From the NCBI RefSeq assembly GCF_030123245.1, contig NZ_CP126101.1, positions 4,896,501 through 4,960,500 on the forward strand: DNA of 64,000 nt, read 5' to 3'. How positions within the stretch are numbered: position 1 is the first letter of the stretch; every line of letters starts with the position of its first letter. The translations under genes were made by a program, and so were the position numbers. Positions 17,134 to 26,629 of this stretch are shown here, piece by piece. The notes under the pieces were generated by a model. That model searched no databases and was not told the DNA's origin. It was given only the letters and a program-made list of their open reading frames with translations. The stretch is from Lysinibacillus pakistanensis (GTDB taxonomy: Bacteria > Bacillota > Bacilli > Bacillales_A > Planococcaceae).

Positions 17134-18045
17134 TCATGAAGCTCCTCTCTTATTTCCAAAATAATTAGTTCCGATAACACCAATAACAATGCTAACTCCA
17201 CCAATTAAATGATACAGATGAAAAGCTTCCTTTAAAAAAATAACGCCCGCAAGTATGGTAATGAATGTAGCTAAATTACTAAAAACACTCATTTTAGAGG
17301 CTTCCAATATTGATAAGGAATAATTAGATAAATAGGAAGTCACAAGTGAAGATAAAATACCTAAATATACAATAGCAATAACAAAATCACCATACAGAAA
17401 GGGCTTAAAAAATTGAGGAAGTGTTTGATTCATTACATGATTTCCTATTGCTACCCCATTGAAAATAACAAACCCACAAAATGTCATCATATAAGTTAGT
17501 AATATTAAAGAATATTGCCTTGTAAGCTTTCTTGCAAAAATGTTATAAAATGATACTGCCAATGCTGAAAGTAAAATTAATCCTCTACCTATTAAATTGC
17601 CTGTGTTTGCACCCCCATTACTCATACATAGCATAAAGATCACGCCCGCCACCGAAAGACCAACGAAGAAAAGCTGCAGCTGTGATGACTTTTCCTTTAA
17701 AAGCACACTTGCAAGAATTAATGTAAAAACAGGGATCGCTGCTTGAATAATGCCCGCCTCTGTGGAAGATATTTGAGCAAGTCCGAGTACTTGAAAAGTA
17801 AAAAATGCAAGTGGATACAATAAAGCTAGTGGTAAAATCCTCATTATATCCTGCTTACCTATTTTGACACGTTTTTTTGTACAGATCATAAAAATCAAAA
17901 TGCTGATAAAGGCAATGGAAAAACGATGTGCCAATGTATCTATTGGACTTGCTACTGTTAAAGCTACTTTTACAAACATAAATGACAATCCAATAATTAG
18001 TGCATAGCCGATAGCCGCTAAATAGGCTTTTCTTTGTGCTGTCAT
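17134..18045 (-). CDS. EamA (DMT) family transporter
   Basis: 303 residues, ten membrane helices in two EamA halves (first half through about 140, second from GNLIGRGLILLSALAVSFY). The glycine- and alanine-rich helix packing and EAGIIQAAIPVFTLILASVLLKE in the fourth helix are typical; here written as EAGIIQAAIPVF and LILASVLLKE. Such proteins export metabolites or amino acids. The divergent MocR gene suggests a substrate tied to PLP or an amino-compound. Confidence 0.87.
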   Translation of the reverse strand: MTAQRKAYLAAIGYALIIGLSFMFVKVALTVASPIDTLAHRFSIAFISILIFMICTKKRVKIGKQDIMRILPLALLYPLAFFTFQVLGLAQISSTEAGIIQAAIPVFTLILASVLLKEKSSQLQLFFVGLSVAGVIFMLCMSNGGANTGNLIGRGLILLSALAVSFYNIFARKLTRQYSLILLTYMMTFCGFVIFNGVAIGNHVMNQTLPQFFKPFLYGDFVIAIVYLGILSSLVTSYLSNYSLSILEASKMSVFSNLATFITILAGVIFLKEAFHLYHLIGGVSIVIGVIGTNYFGNKRGAS

Positions 18046-18153
18046 AGCAATTACCCCTTTTTTTCAAATGTACGTTAAACAGACTAATAACGTTCTGACT
18101 GACGTAAAGCAATCGTAATAAAAAATCAAAGCTTCCACGATATAAAAAATACC

Positions 18154-18173
18154 CATCTGTACCGATACAGATG
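18154..18173. promoter_or_regulatory. Palindromic operator of the MocR regulator
   Basis: CATCTGTA-CCGA-TACAGATG is a perfect 8+8 palindrome ending three bases before the MocR ribosome site. Its position next to a MocR-type regulator suggests autoregulation, and possibly control of the divergent EamA gene 109 bases away. Confidence 0.65.
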
Positions 18174-18188
18174 AGTAGGAGGTAGTTT

Positions 18189-19526
18189 ATGCTTAAATAT
18201 GAAATTATCTATTTCAATCTATTGAACCAAATACAGCTGGGGGCTCTACAGGCTGGTGCGAAGCTTCCTTCTATTCGTCAGTTATCTCGGGAATTTTCCT
18301 GTAGCAAGAGCACTATTTTGACAGCACTTAGAAAACTGGAAAATCAGCATTTTATTTATGCTCAAACAAAAAGTGGATACTACGTCGTGGATCACCAACT
18401 CCCTTCTACTCCAAATACGAGCAATGTAATAGATTTTGCAACATCATCGCCTAGCTGGTATGCATTTCCGTATAAAGATTTCCAGCATTGTATCAATAAA
18501 GCTATAGATACCTACCAAGCAGACTTATTTCGCTATGGTACACCGAAGGGCTTACCTTCGTTAGTTAGAGAAGCTCAAAAATTGTTAGAAACTTATCAAG
18601 TATTTACAAAACAGGAGAATATCTTTATCACATCTGGTGTTCAGCAATCTCTTTTCTTGCTAAGTATTATGCCATTTCCTACTAAACGCACAACCATTCT
18701 AGTTGAACAGCCTAGCTACCATTTATATATGGATTATTTTAAAACATATCAAGTACCAGTCGTCGGCATTAAAAGGACTTCTAAAGGAATAGACCTGCAG
18801 GAATTAGAAACTATTTTTAGTAAACAGGATATTAAGTTCTTTTATACAATGCCAAGACTACAAAATCCTTTAGGTACCTCCTTTTGTAAGAAGGAAAAGG
18901 ACGATATTCGTAGACTCGCCTATAAGTACAGCGTTTATATTGTCGAGGATGACTATTTGGCAGATTTCGACCTCAACACAAAATCTGATCCATTATTCAC
19001 AGATGATATAGAGCAGCATGTAATTTATTTAAAAAGTTTTTCCAAAATCATGTTTCCAGGCTTACGAATTGGTCTTGCTGTTTTACCAAATGCACTTATT
19101 GATAGTTTTCAGCGTCATAAAAATACGGCTGATATTGATAGTTCTATGATTTCACAGGCTGCTCTAGAGCTATATCTAAAAAGTGGAATGTTTGAACGGT
19201 ACCAAAAGGTGGTTAGCGAGGCTTATACACAACGTGCCAATATACTTCAACAATCTATTACTAAATATTTACCTGATTTTCAAGCATCCACAGAGATTTG
19301 CATGCATAGCCATATCGTATTACCAAGGGAAATCAATACCAATAGGCTTATTCAGCATTTAAAGCTAAAAAAAATCTATCTAGACACCATTGAACGCAAT
19401 TATTTATATGGATTTTATCGGGAGCGTATTTTAAAGCTCAATGTTTCCAATGTAGAGGACTATAAAATTGAAAAGGGGATTCAAGAAATAGCTCATGCCC
19501 TCAGCCATCCGCAAAATCACTTTTAA
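18189..19526 (+). CDS. MocR-type (GntR-aminotransferase) regulator
   Basis: 445 residues. A short N-terminal winged helix (residues 1-70; KLPSIRQLSREFSCSKSTIL is the recognition part) joins a fold-type I aminotransferase domain. FITSGVQQSLFLL, YTMPRLQNPLGTS, IVEDDYLADFD and the PLP-lysine segment KSFSKIMFPGLRIG are present, so it should bind PLP as effector. MocR proteins are regulators rather than enzymes. It is divergent from the EamA exporter. GTAGGAGGT precedes the ATG. Confidence 0.9.
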   Translation: MLKYEIIYFNLLNQIQLGALQAGAKLPSIRQLSREFSCSKSTILTALRKLENQHFIYAQTKSGYYVVDHQLPSTPNTSNVIDFATSSPSWYAFPYKDFQHCINKAIDTYQADLFRYGTPKGLPSLVREAQKLLETYQVFTKQENIFITSGVQQSLFLLSIMPFPTKRTTILVEQPSYHLYMDYFKTYQVPVVGIKRTSKGIDLQELETIFSKQDIKFFYTMPRLQNPLGTSFCKKEKDDIRRLAYKYSVYIVEDDYLADFDLNTKSDPLFTDDIEQHVIYLKSFSKIMFPGLRIGLAVLPNALIDSFQRHKNTADIDSSMISQAALELYLKSGMFERYQKVVSEAYTQRANILQQSITKYLPDFQASTEICMHSHIVLPREINTNRLIQHLKLKKIYLDTIERNYLYGFYRERILKLNVSNVEDYKIEKGIQEIAHALSHPQNHF

Positions 19527-19604
19527 TATACAGCGAATCATTCATGAAAATTTATAACGGGGCATATATATAGACATCATAAATTGGTCTATAAGGAGGA
19601 TTCC

Positions 19605-19847
19605 ATGCAATCTGAAAAAATGCGACTTAGGACGATTCAACACCTTGCTTATGAAATCATGGATGAGATGAACAAAGGCAAGGAGCTTACACAGTTGGAG
19701 ATCTTAATCCCTATTATTGATAATTTATCACGAGCAATAGGGGATTTAACAGATTCATATGGAAAATATTCATTAGATTATGTAGAGGAAAAAGTGAAAA
19801 ATGCACATGCACTTTTATTTCAAAAGGAAAAGGTAGACGCCTATTAA
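19605..19847 (+). CDS. Small conserved helical protein
   Basis: 80 residues, probably all helix (RTIQHLAYEIMDEMNKGKEL, DNLSRAIGDLTDSYGKYS). No signal peptide or known motif. The ATG at 19605 follows AAGGAGG by five bases; the longer frame from 19584 contains that site. It stands between the MocR gene and a bidirectional terminator. Function unknown. Confidence 0.65.
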   Translation: MQSEKMRLRTIQHLAYEIMDEMNKGKELTQLEILIPIIDNLSRAIGDLTDSYGKYSLDYVEEKVKNAHALLFQKEKVDAY

Positions 19848-19872
19848 AAAGCTAATCGGATAAAATGGGGAG

Positions 19873-19904
19873 AAAAGGGTAATCATATGCTTGATTACCC
19901 TTTT
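19873..19904. terminator. Bidirectional terminator
   Basis: AAAAGGGTAATCA and TGATTACCCTTTT pair over 13 bp with a 6-base loop, between convergent genes. Confidence 0.9.
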
Positions 19905-19913
19905 GACCATTCA

Positions 19914-20072
19914 TTAATGCGTTTCAGGTTCAAATGTTTTACAATCTGTTTCTTCGCTATTTGAAGCTTGTTGCCCCTTCTGGCTGACAACGTAAATTTT
20001 TTCTGCTGTACATTTATTACCAGAGTCCCAAAATGTGCAGTTATTGACCTCACAAAGAATTTCTTGTGCCAT
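19914..20072 (-). CDS. DUF1540 small Cys-rich protein
   Basis: 52 residues: MAQEILCEVNNCTFWDSGNK opening, then CTAEKIYV and a C-terminal DCKTF. The Cys spacing CxVxNCxxW...NxCxAxxIxV is the DUF1540 pattern, likely a small metal-binding protein. ATG at 20072 follows GAGGAGGT; a longer frame to 20120 lacks its own site. Often expressed in sporulation in relatives, but that is not shown here. Confidence 0.82.
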   Translation of the reverse strand: MAQEILCEVNNCTFWDSGNKCTAEKIYVVSQKGQQASNSEETDCKTFEPETH

Positions 20073-20157
20073 CGTCTCACACCTCCTCTTTGTTATCTTT
20101 AACAAATTAGAGATAAACAATACGCTGTTATGCCTTTTTGCAGGTAGCTAATATATA

Positions 20158-21423
20158 CTATTCAATAATTTTTGTTGGTGTTGCTTCTTGTACAATGATT
20201 ATGCCATCATATGCATCAGCTGGTGTCATTTTTATTGTATAGAGCATTTGGGTAAGCTTATACCAAGGGCGGAAATCATCCCCTATATTGCCCATTCTTT
20301 GTGCTTCAGAGAGGATGTTTGCAAGCTCATTCGATTTTTTTGCATGTTCAAAATCTACAAAGAAAATGTTGTCTTGGACATCACTAAAAGCATCCACCAA
20401 AGCGTTATGATGCTCAACTGTGAAATTTTTCCTTTCACCAGACCCAGCATTTTGTGCCTGGAATGTATTTTTTACAAAGTCAGTCCCAATAGCAAAATAA
20501 TCGTCCTGATACATTTCCTCTAAATATTGTCCCATTGATTTATAGCCTGCTGCATTTGCAGAAGTTTTCTCTATATGCCCATTATGAGCAGACATTAGTA
20601 CTTTACTATGGCCTTGAGCCACTTCAAAATCAACAATCCACTGTAAGTTTTCAGCTAAATATTTATCACGAAGATTCATATAATCACTGTCATTTAAAAA
20701 TAATTGCGTGCGCTGCTTCATAATTTGTGCATATTGTGCAGCAAATAAATAAGCTTCTTTTGATGATTCTTTTATATAAGCATCTTTATTACTTTGCAAA
20801 TCCTTGATGATGGCGTCTATATTTTCATCAAGCTCTTTTAGCTGACTATTTGTTAAATCTCTCATAGTCTTGTTTGTCACATCTTCAAGCTGTGCCCTAT
20901 ATTCAGCAGCTTCTTCACTATTAACTATTTCATAATAATCTAACAGCCCTTTTTTGCTATAATCATAGCGCTGCATATCATTACCATAAAAATAGACTTT
21001 ATTGTTCTCATCGGCTGTCATATTATAATCGTGCATCCATTGCACAAACTCAATCATTTGATCGGTTTTATAAATACCATAATCAAGAGCTTTAACAGCT
21101 TCCTCAGCAGTACCAGCACCAGTTAAAATAAATTGATTAATTTGCTGAGCTCCTCCAAAATCTCCTTCTAAAACAAAGACACGAACATCTTCATTTTTAA
21201 CCAGAGCCTGAAATAAATCTTTCTTTAATGATTGAAATTCAACATTCCCATGAGTCGCTTCTCCGAATCCAATTATTTTTACATCATCCGGAATATCTAT
21301 ATCTTCTATAGTAGAAGTATATGTGGAAGCATCTTTAATAGCTTCTCCCTTGCCACAGCCCGTTAATGCTAGCAAAAGAAAAAGTACTGAAATGAATAAA
21401 AAACTTCTTTTAACAAATATCAT
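20158..21423 (-). CDS. Erythromycin-esterase-like lipoprotein
   Basis: 421 residues with lipobox ALTGC (Cys at 23), so anchored outside the membrane. The domain is of the erythromycin esterase superfamily (PF05139): GFGEATHGNVEF near residue 52 carries the Glu and His of the active centre, FVLEGDFGG and FYGNDMQ follow, and SAHNGHI carries the second His. The known cytoplasmic members open macrolide lactones; the substrate of exported ones is unknown. It is the fourth gene of the ABC operon read from 23809, 30 bases after the second permease, so it is probably controlled with that transporter. A relative lies at 37744. Confidence 0.85.
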   Translation of the reverse strand: MIFVKRSFLFISVLFLLLALTGCGKGEAIKDASTYTSTIEDIDIPDDVKIIGFGEATHGNVEFQSLKKDLFQALVKNEDVRVFVLEGDFGGAQQINQFILTGAGTAEEAVKALDYGIYKTDQMIEFVQWMHDYNMTADENNKVYFYGNDMQRYDYSKKGLLDYYEIVNSEEAAEYRAQLEDVTNKTMRDLTNSQLKELDENIDAIIKDLQSNKDAYIKESSKEAYLFAAQYAQIMKQRTQLFLNDSDYMNLRDKYLAENLQWIVDFEVAQGHSKVLMSAHNGHIEKTSANAAGYKSMGQYLEEMYQDDYFAIGTDFVKNTFQAQNAGSGERKNFTVEHHNALVDAFSDVQDNIFFVDFEHAKKSNELANILSEAQRMGNIGDDFRPWYKLTQMLYTIKMTPADAYDGIIIVQEATPTKIIE

Positions 21424-21452
21424 TTGAAAATCTCCTTAATTTTATAGAAAGT

Positions 21453-22190
21453 TTATACAGCTTTTCTCTGAAAATATAAATAGCCTCCAAGGAAAAACAG
21501 TAAGAACCCTCCGCCTACAACCGTTATTAATTGCTCCCAAGGCACAAAGAATATATCGTCAGTATTACCGCCTACATACATCATAGCAAATGGCTGTGCC
21601 CATGGATAATAAGGTCCAATAGTCTTAGAATTAATGGCTAGTATAGAAGGTAATGTGAAAATAACATTAACTGCAAAGGGTGCCGCAAAGCTCTTAAACA
21701 TAATGGACATCCATAATTGTAGTGCTACTAAAGGAAGTGTTGCTACCCATCCACCAAAAATGCTTTTCCATACAATCTCCATTGGAAAAGGGTCCACATA
21801 GCCTTTTATCATACCTACTGCAATCATTGAACATAAATATAATAATTGCATTGCCATCACCAAAAGCATTACTAAAACATATTTAGCTACAAATACTTTC
21901 CCTCTTGTCACTGGTAATGCTAAAAGCTGTTTCCAGCCACCAGATTGATGCTCATACCTACAAATAATGCCTGTAAAAACCCCTGTAATTAACGGCAAAA
22001 ATAATAATGCATACGTTAAATTCATTGAAAATAAAGGAATGTACCAATTATTTATAGGTAGACCTTCCATATCCGATTCTAAATTCGATGTTAATCCGAT
22101 AAAAAGTCCTATTATGGGCCCAGCTAATATAATTGGTACCATTTTTGACTTTCGTAGTTTAAACCATTCAGCGCTCACTATTGACCACAT
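21453..22190 (-). CDS. Lantibiotic-immunity-like ABC permease 2
   Basis: 245 residues, six membrane helices, ABC-2 superfamily of the MutG/EpiG/NisG kind (SAEWFKLRKSKMVPIILAGP opening, YEHQSGGWKQLLALPVTRGK between helices). It begins directly at the stop of permease 1. With the ATPase and permease 1 it forms a three-part exporter of the sort that clears lantibiotics from the membrane. Confidence 0.82.
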   Translation of the reverse strand: MWSIVSAEWFKLRKSKMVPIILAGPIIGLFIGLTSNLESDMEGLPINNWYIPLFSMNLTYALLFLPLITGVFTGIICRYEHQSGGWKQLLALPVTRGKVFVAKYVLVMLLVMAMQLLYLCSMIAVGMIKGYVDPFPMEIVWKSIFGGWVATLPLVALQLWMSIMFKSFAAPFAVNVIFTLPSILAINSKTIGPYYPWAQPFAMMYVGGNTDDIFFVPWEQLITVVGGGFLLFFLGGYLYFQRKAV

Positions 22191-22901
22191 TTACTTAACA
22201 TCCCTTCTAGCAAAATCTAGCATTCCTACTATATACAGCAAAACACCTATGCCTATTCCAAGCATGACATTCATAAGGGGCTCATCCCATTCATTCATTA
22301 AAGATGGCCATTTCCAAATCATCCAATCAGGTAATACATATGCAGAATAGGTAAACATCACACCAAAGATACCGATTGTGATAGGAATCCCCTGATTATG
22401 GAAAACACTTGCCACCCAAAGCTGAAGTGCTAAGATTGGCAATGCAGCAAAATAAGGATAAAATCCATATTTCATAATCTCTGAATATGGGATGCTATCG
22501 CCTAGATCTAAAAACACTCCATAGGCTAGTGTCAATATCGTTAAAAGTGCGGAAGACAGCAACAATAATATGGCTAGCACAGAAAATTTAGATAAATACA
22601 CCGTAAATTTAGAGACTGGCAGTGCGATTAATTGCTTCCACGCATTCGTTTCATTTTCAATACTTGCCATAAATGAAGTTAAAATAGCAATACCCAGAAC
22701 AATTGCAAGTGGGGTAAATGAATGGATATTTAATAAATAATAGCCCCAATCGTCCTCACTTTGCTCTAACAAATAGTCCTTCCTTACACCGTAATTCACC
22801 ATTTGTAGGGCAACAACACCTATTGGGCCTAATGCCGTCAAAAACCATAATCCTTTGCGTTTAATTTTCAAAAAATCAGAAGTTAATAGTTTCCCCATCA
22901 T
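22191..22901 (-). CDS. Lantibiotic-immunity-like ABC permease 1
   Basis: 236 residues, six membrane helices, MutE/EpiE-like. The NETNAWKQLIALPVSKFTVY segment parallels the same loop in permease 2, so the two arose by duplication. Its ATG overlaps the ATPase stop (ATGA), with GGAGAG eight bases earlier inside the ATPase gene. Confidence 0.82.
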   Translation of the reverse strand: MMGKLLTSDFLKIKRKGLWFLTALGPIGVVALQMVNYGVRKDYLLEQSEDDWGYYLLNIHSFTPLAIVLGIAILTSFMASIENETNAWKQLIALPVSKFTVYLSKFSVLAILLLLSSALLTILTLAYGVFLDLGDSIPYSEIMKYGFYPYFAALPILALQLWVASVFHNQGIPITIGIFGVMFTYSAYVLPDWMIWKWPSLMNEWDEPLMNVMLGIGIGVLLYIVGMLDFARRDVK

Positions 22902-23809
22902 ATCAATTGCTCTCCTGTTGTCATTTGTAGGAATATATCCTCTAATGAACGCTTTTCTTCCTCTACACGATAAACCAAAATTCCTTCTTGTACGAGAATT
23001 TGTACAATATGTGCTACCTTTTCATCTGAGCATTCATCTAACGAAATGAGCCCTTCCTTATGTTCTGCCTTTATGCCATGAGCTACTAAAGAACGCCAAC
23101 CCTTTTCAGCATCACTCACCTTAATAAATACCTTTGGCTGAGCAGATTTACGCATTGCTTCAATGGAATCTTGAAAGATCATTTTCCCCTTTGATACGAT
23201 ACCTACTTGTGTTGCCATTTGATCAATTTCTGATAAAAGATGACTTGAAATAATAATTGTCATTCCATATTCAGCAGGAAGTCGCTTTATTAGATTCCGA
23301 ATTTCGATAATACCAGATGGATCAAGACCATTCGTTGGCTCATCTAAAATTAATAATTCAGGATTATGTAACAGCGAAGCAGCAATCCCTAGCCTTTGCT
23401 TCATACCTAGCGAAAAGCCCTTTACCTTTTTATTAGCTGCATCCTTTAACCTTACGATTGCTAATACTTCATCAATGCGTGATTTCGGCACACCTAAAAT
23501 CTTTCTTAATGCCTCTAAATTTTCATAGGCTGTTAAATGGGGATAATAGGAGGGGTTCTCTACTAATGAACCAACCTTTGCCAAAATATTGATTCGATCC
23601 TTCGTTACATCCTTTTGAAAGATTTTAATTGTTCCAGAAGATGGTTTCATCAGCCCAAGAAGCATACGTATGGTTGTCGTTTTGCCCGCTCCATTCGGAC
23701 CTAAAAATCCGTATATTTCTCCTTTACGTATTTTTAAATTTATATTTGATACAGCCTGCTCTTTTCCAAAACTTTTTGATAAATTTTCTGTTTGTACGAT
23801 ATATTCCAT
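22898..23809 (-). CDS. Lantibiotic-immunity-like ABC ATPase
   Basis: 303 residues. Walker A GPNGAGKTT, signature FSLGMKQRLGIAASL, Walker B LLILDEPTNGLDPSG and switch ISSHLLSEI are all intact. It closely parallels the ATPase at 14139, but its partners and operator differ. The ATG at 23809 is used: GAGGTGAGG precedes it, and a longer frame to 23833 would swallow that site. First gene of a four-gene operon (ATPase, two permeases, esterase-like lipoprotein). No lantibiotic synthesis genes are in the window, so this is resistance rather than self-immunity. Confidence 0.88.
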   Translation of the reverse strand: MEYIVQTENLSKSFGKEQAVSNINLKIRKGEIYGFLGPNGAGKTTTIRMLLGLMKPSSGTIKIFQKDVTKDRINILAKVGSLVENPSYYPHLTAYENLEALRKILGVPKSRIDEVLAIVRLKDAANKKVKGFSLGMKQRLGIAASLLHNPELLILDEPTNGLDPSGIIEIRNLIKRLPAEYGMTIIISSHLLSEIDQMATQVGIVSKGKMIFQDSIEAMRKSAQPKVFIKVSDAEKGWRSLVAHGIKAEHKEGLISLDECSDEKVAHIVQILVQEGILVYRVEEEKRSLEDIFLQMTTGEQLI

Positions 23810-23828
23810 TGTCCTCACCTCTGTAAAT

Positions 23829-23884
23829 ATCATAAATTTCGAAGTTTAAAAGCAGGTATGGGGCAAGTTTAAATTTTGTTTAAA
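23829..23884 (-). promoter_or_regulatory. Response-regulator box and promoter of the ABC/esterase operon
   Basis: Read on the minus strand: TTTAAACAAAATTTAAAC (23867-23884, two half-sites at 11-bp period), 16 bases, a third TTTAAAC (23844-23850), nine bases, then TATGAT (23829-23834) as the -10. The same arrangement, with the same 18-mer, is in front of the gene at 37744. No good -35 is visible, as expected for an activator-dependent promoter. Confidence 0.7.
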
Positions 23885-23930
23885 AAATAAAAAAAATCTG
23901 CAGACCATCAAGCTGACGTCTCACAGATTT
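23884..23930 (-). terminator. Terminator of the kinase operon
   Basis: On the minus strand AAATCTG-TG-AGAC pairs with GTCT-GC-AGATTT and is followed by seven or more U. It separates the kinase gene from the downstream ABC operon, which therefore needs its own promoter. Confidence 0.82.
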
Positions 23931-23936
23931 ATTTTT

Positions 23937-25322
23937 CTATTTTACTTTATAGCGTTTAATCTTGATTTCTGTACCAGATTCACTTGAGCATATATCCCAA
24001 TCTAAGAACATGCCTTTTACCATAATATCAACGATAGATAGACCAATACCCGCTCCTTTCGCATTAGATTCATTTTTCATGCCGTTTCCGCAATCCCTTA
24101 TAATAAATGCATCATAGTATTCAGTTGACTCTGTTTTAACGCCAATATATTTTCCGCTGTTAGCATGACGTAAAACATTTTGTAATAAATTGTCAAAAAT
24201 ACGCCCGAGCCAAATTGGATCAACTTGCCATTTGTTGTTCTCAAACGAATGCAGCTCAATATCAATGTCAAAGCCTTCCTTCTCAAATACGGGATACCAT
24301 GTTGACATATGCTCACGTACAAATCGCAGGACATTGATTTCCTTTGCTTCATATTTATATTTACTTGCCATCAGCAATGTATAAGACATTAGATTTTCTA
24401 TTAAAGCATCGATGCTTATTATTGATGTTTCCATTGCCTTAATTGCCTGCCGTCCTTCTTCTGTAAGTTCTTCTTTACTAATCGAATAGGATTGCGCTCT
24501 AATTTTTGTTAAAGGGGTACGCAGGTCATGTGAAAGATTAGCAATCAACTCTCGTCGTAGCTGCTCCTCCTTCAGCTCACGATTTTTGCTGTCCCTAAGT
24601 TCACAGACCATTTTGTTAAAGCTTTGCTGGAGCTGACCGATCTCATCCATCTTTTTTACATCTATCTCAACAGGTAATCCATCGACATCACGAATCTCCA
24701 TCGCTTCCTGTAGATGTAATAGTCGCTTTCTAATACCTTTGAAAAATAAAAAGGAGACTAAAATGAAAAATAAAATAATGGCAATAACACCGATAAATAA
24801 AAAAGTTCCATATGCTTCATAAACATGTTTAAGTGGTGGAGTAAATACATCTCTAGGAATCTCAAAAACGATAAATCCATTTGATTCATCCTCACCTAAA
24901 AAGGCAATAATGGTGAATGGATCCTCTCCATAACGTTCTTTAATGAACTTTGTAGTAAAAGCAGGTGTCCATTTTGATGGTAGTTGTTCCATTACATTTA
25001 ATGTGGTGAGCAATGTACCATCTTCGCCTACCCAAAACATCGATGCTTTAGGATATCGCTCCTGCCATTTTTCAAAGTGTTGAGAAACTACTTCATCTGT
25101 AAAGTTTTTTATACTTTTAGCTTCAGAATGCCATTTTTCCTCCACTTCGCTTGTAATTTCAGCTTTTGTTACTATATCCCCATGTTCTTTTTTAGCAATC
25201 TCTAACACAAATACAGCTAGGGTGAAATAAGCTATTTGAACAATAGAAATGGCTAGAAAAATAATCAGCATATACTTCGCTAATAGGGATCGTAGAAATT
25301 TAAATGGACGGAAAATCTTCAT
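23937..25322 (-). CDS. Sensor histidine kinase with extracellular domain
   Basis: 461 residues. Membrane helices at about 13-41 and 171-195 enclose some 130 extracellular residues (WHSEAKSIKNFTDEVVSQHF, YPKASMFWVGEDGTLLTTL), so it senses outside the cell directly. HAMP-like linker, then phosphoacceptor His265 in ANLSHDLRTPLTK and an ATP domain with NLLQNVLRHA, DCGNGM and GAGIGLSIV. Coupled to the response regulator by an ATGA overlap. The likely input is an antimicrobial or envelope damage. Confidence 0.9.
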   Translation of the reverse strand: MKIFRPFKFLRSLLAKYMLIIFLAISIVQIAYFTLAVFVLEIAKKEHGDIVTKAEITSEVEEKWHSEAKSIKNFTDEVVSQHFEKWQERYPKASMFWVGEDGTLLTTLNVMEQLPSKWTPAFTTKFIKERYGEDPFTIIAFLGEDESNGFIVFEIPRDVFTPPLKHVYEAYGTFLFIGVIAIILFFILVSFLFFKGIRKRLLHLQEAMEIRDVDGLPVEIDVKKMDEIGQLQQSFNKMVCELRDSKNRELKEEQLRRELIANLSHDLRTPLTKIRAQSYSISKEELTEEGRQAIKAMETSIISIDALIENLMSYTLLMASKYKYEAKEINVLRFVREHMSTWYPVFEKEGFDIDIELHSFENNKWQVDPIWLGRIFDNLLQNVLRHANSGKYIGVKTESTEYYDAFIIRDCGNGMKNESNAKGAGIGLSIVDIMVKGMFLDWDICSSESGTEIKIKRYKVK

Positions 25323-25987
25323 AGCTTCACCCTATAGCCAATGCCTCGAATCGTTTCAATAATTGTTGGCCTAGCTGGATTTATTTCTATTTTTTCTCTT
25401 AAGTAGCGTATATGCACCATTAACGTTTTATCGCCCTCTATATAGCTTTCACCCCACACACCTTCATAGAGCTGCTCCTTTGTTAGGATTTGATTTAAAT
25501 GGCGAATAAAATATTGAAATAAATAAAATTGCTTACCTGTTAATTGAATCTCCTCATCTGTCTCTGTATGAATAATTCTCATTTCTTTTGTAAAAATCTT
25601 AAGATGCTGAAGCTCTAGTACATCATCATTCTTTTGATATCTTCTTAACAATACCTCAACGCGTGCAACAAGCTCATCAGGATGAAATGGTTTTGTTAAA
25701 TAATCGTCAGCAAAGTTCAGCCCCTCTATTTTATCCTCTACGGCAGTACGCGCAGAAAGCATTAAAATGGGGATTTCCTTATTTTCTCGCTTAATTCTTT
25801 TACCAATTGAAAAGCCATCTAATCCTGGTAGCATAACATCTAATATCGCGATATCCTTAAATGCTATATGCTTGTCGACCTCTTCACCCGATTCCAGCCA
25901 CGTTACCTCGTAGCCTCTCTCCATTAAATCCTTCGTGACCCATTGTCCAATCTCTTTTTCATCTTCTATGTACAGTATACGAAACAA
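25319..25987 (-). CDS. OmpR-family response regulator
   Basis: 222 residues. Receiver with Glu8-Asp9-Glu10, phosphoacceptor Asp50 in AILDVMLPG, and Lys in YLTKPFHPDE; the winged helix starts near 125, with LMVHIRYLREKI and IETIRGIGYRVKL. It overlaps the kinase gene. It is the best candidate to bind the TTTAAAC repeats at 23867 and 37656; its own upstream region shows no such repeat. Confidence 0.9.
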   Translation of the reverse strand: MFRILYIEDEKEIGQWVTKDLMERGYEVTWLESGEEVDKHIAFKDIAILDVMLPGLDGFSIGKRIKRENKEIPILMLSARTAVEDKIEGLNFADDYLTKPFHPDELVARVEVLLRRYQKNDDVLELQHLKIFTKEMRIIHTETDEEIQLTGKQFYLFQYFIRHLNQILTKEQLYEGVWGESYIEGDKTLMVHIRYLREKIEINPARPTIIETIRGIGYRVKL

Positions 25988-26142
25988 GGCTCATCCTCCC
26001 TATCTATCGGAAAAGTTATTGTAAAGAACCATATTTTGCATTATACATTTATCCTTAAATTAAAGACAATATAATAACCAAAAATCAGAAATACATATAA
26101 CACTCTCAAAATCTATAAAAACTTACCGGAAATCATAACAAA

Positions 26143-26173
26143 AGATAGCAACCTAGCTCTTCTAGTTTGCTAC
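26143..26173 (-). terminator. Terminator of the VOC gene
   Basis: On the minus strand GTAGCAAACTAG and CTAGGTTGCTATC pair with AAGAG in the loop, followed by TTTTG. Confidence 0.75.
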
Positions 26174-26188
26174 CTCTGCATCAAATCA

Positions 26189-26629
26189 TTATTGAATAAT
26201 CAGCATATCATTTTCGTCAAACTGCCACATGTCACCATAGGCTACTTCCCAGTAGTAGCCATTTGGATCTTGGAAGTAGCCGCTATAGCCACCCCAAAAT
26301 ACAGTTTCGGGCTCTTTCACAATCTTAGCTCCAGCCTTTTTAGCTAATTCAAATACCCGATTAACTTCTTCTTTTGATTTGCCATTATAAGCAAGAGTAA
26401 TGCCTCCAAAGCCATGGCCAATTTCTGGTGGATTAGCTTCATTAATATCTTTGACCAAACGTTCAATTGGAAATAGTGATATTTTTGTTCCCCCATTATT
26501 AAAGAACATAACATCAGGGGCAGTTTCCTCTCCATACACCACAACCTCAAAGCCAAGCCCTTCTCGGTAAAAGTTTAGTGACTCCACCATATCCTTAACA
26601 CCCAATGTGATTAAATTTAAACGATTCAC
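26189..26629 (-). CDS. VOC (glyoxalase-fold) family protein
   Basis: 146 residues, two beta-alpha-beta-beta-beta units. It opens with LNLITLGVKDMVESLNFYRE, and GYSGYFQDPNGYYWEVAYGD near the end holds the conserved Glu metal ligand. Members bind metals and small molecules (glyoxalase, dioxygenase or fosfomycin/bleomycin resistance types); the type here is not clear. GTG start with AAGGGG eight bases before. Single gene. Confidence 0.83.
   Translation of the reverse strand: MNRLNLITLGVKDMVESLNFYREGLGFEVVVYGEETAPDVMFFNNGGTKISLFPIERLVKDINEANPPEIGHGFGGITLAYNGKSKEEVNRVFELAKKAGAKIVKEPETVFWGGYSGYFQDPNGYYWEVAYGDMWQFDENDMLIIQ

Noticed and set aside
21453..23809. A lantibiotic biosynthesis cluster
   Set aside because: Only the immunity-like transporter is present; no LanB, LanC, LanM, LanT or precursor peptide gene is visible nearby.
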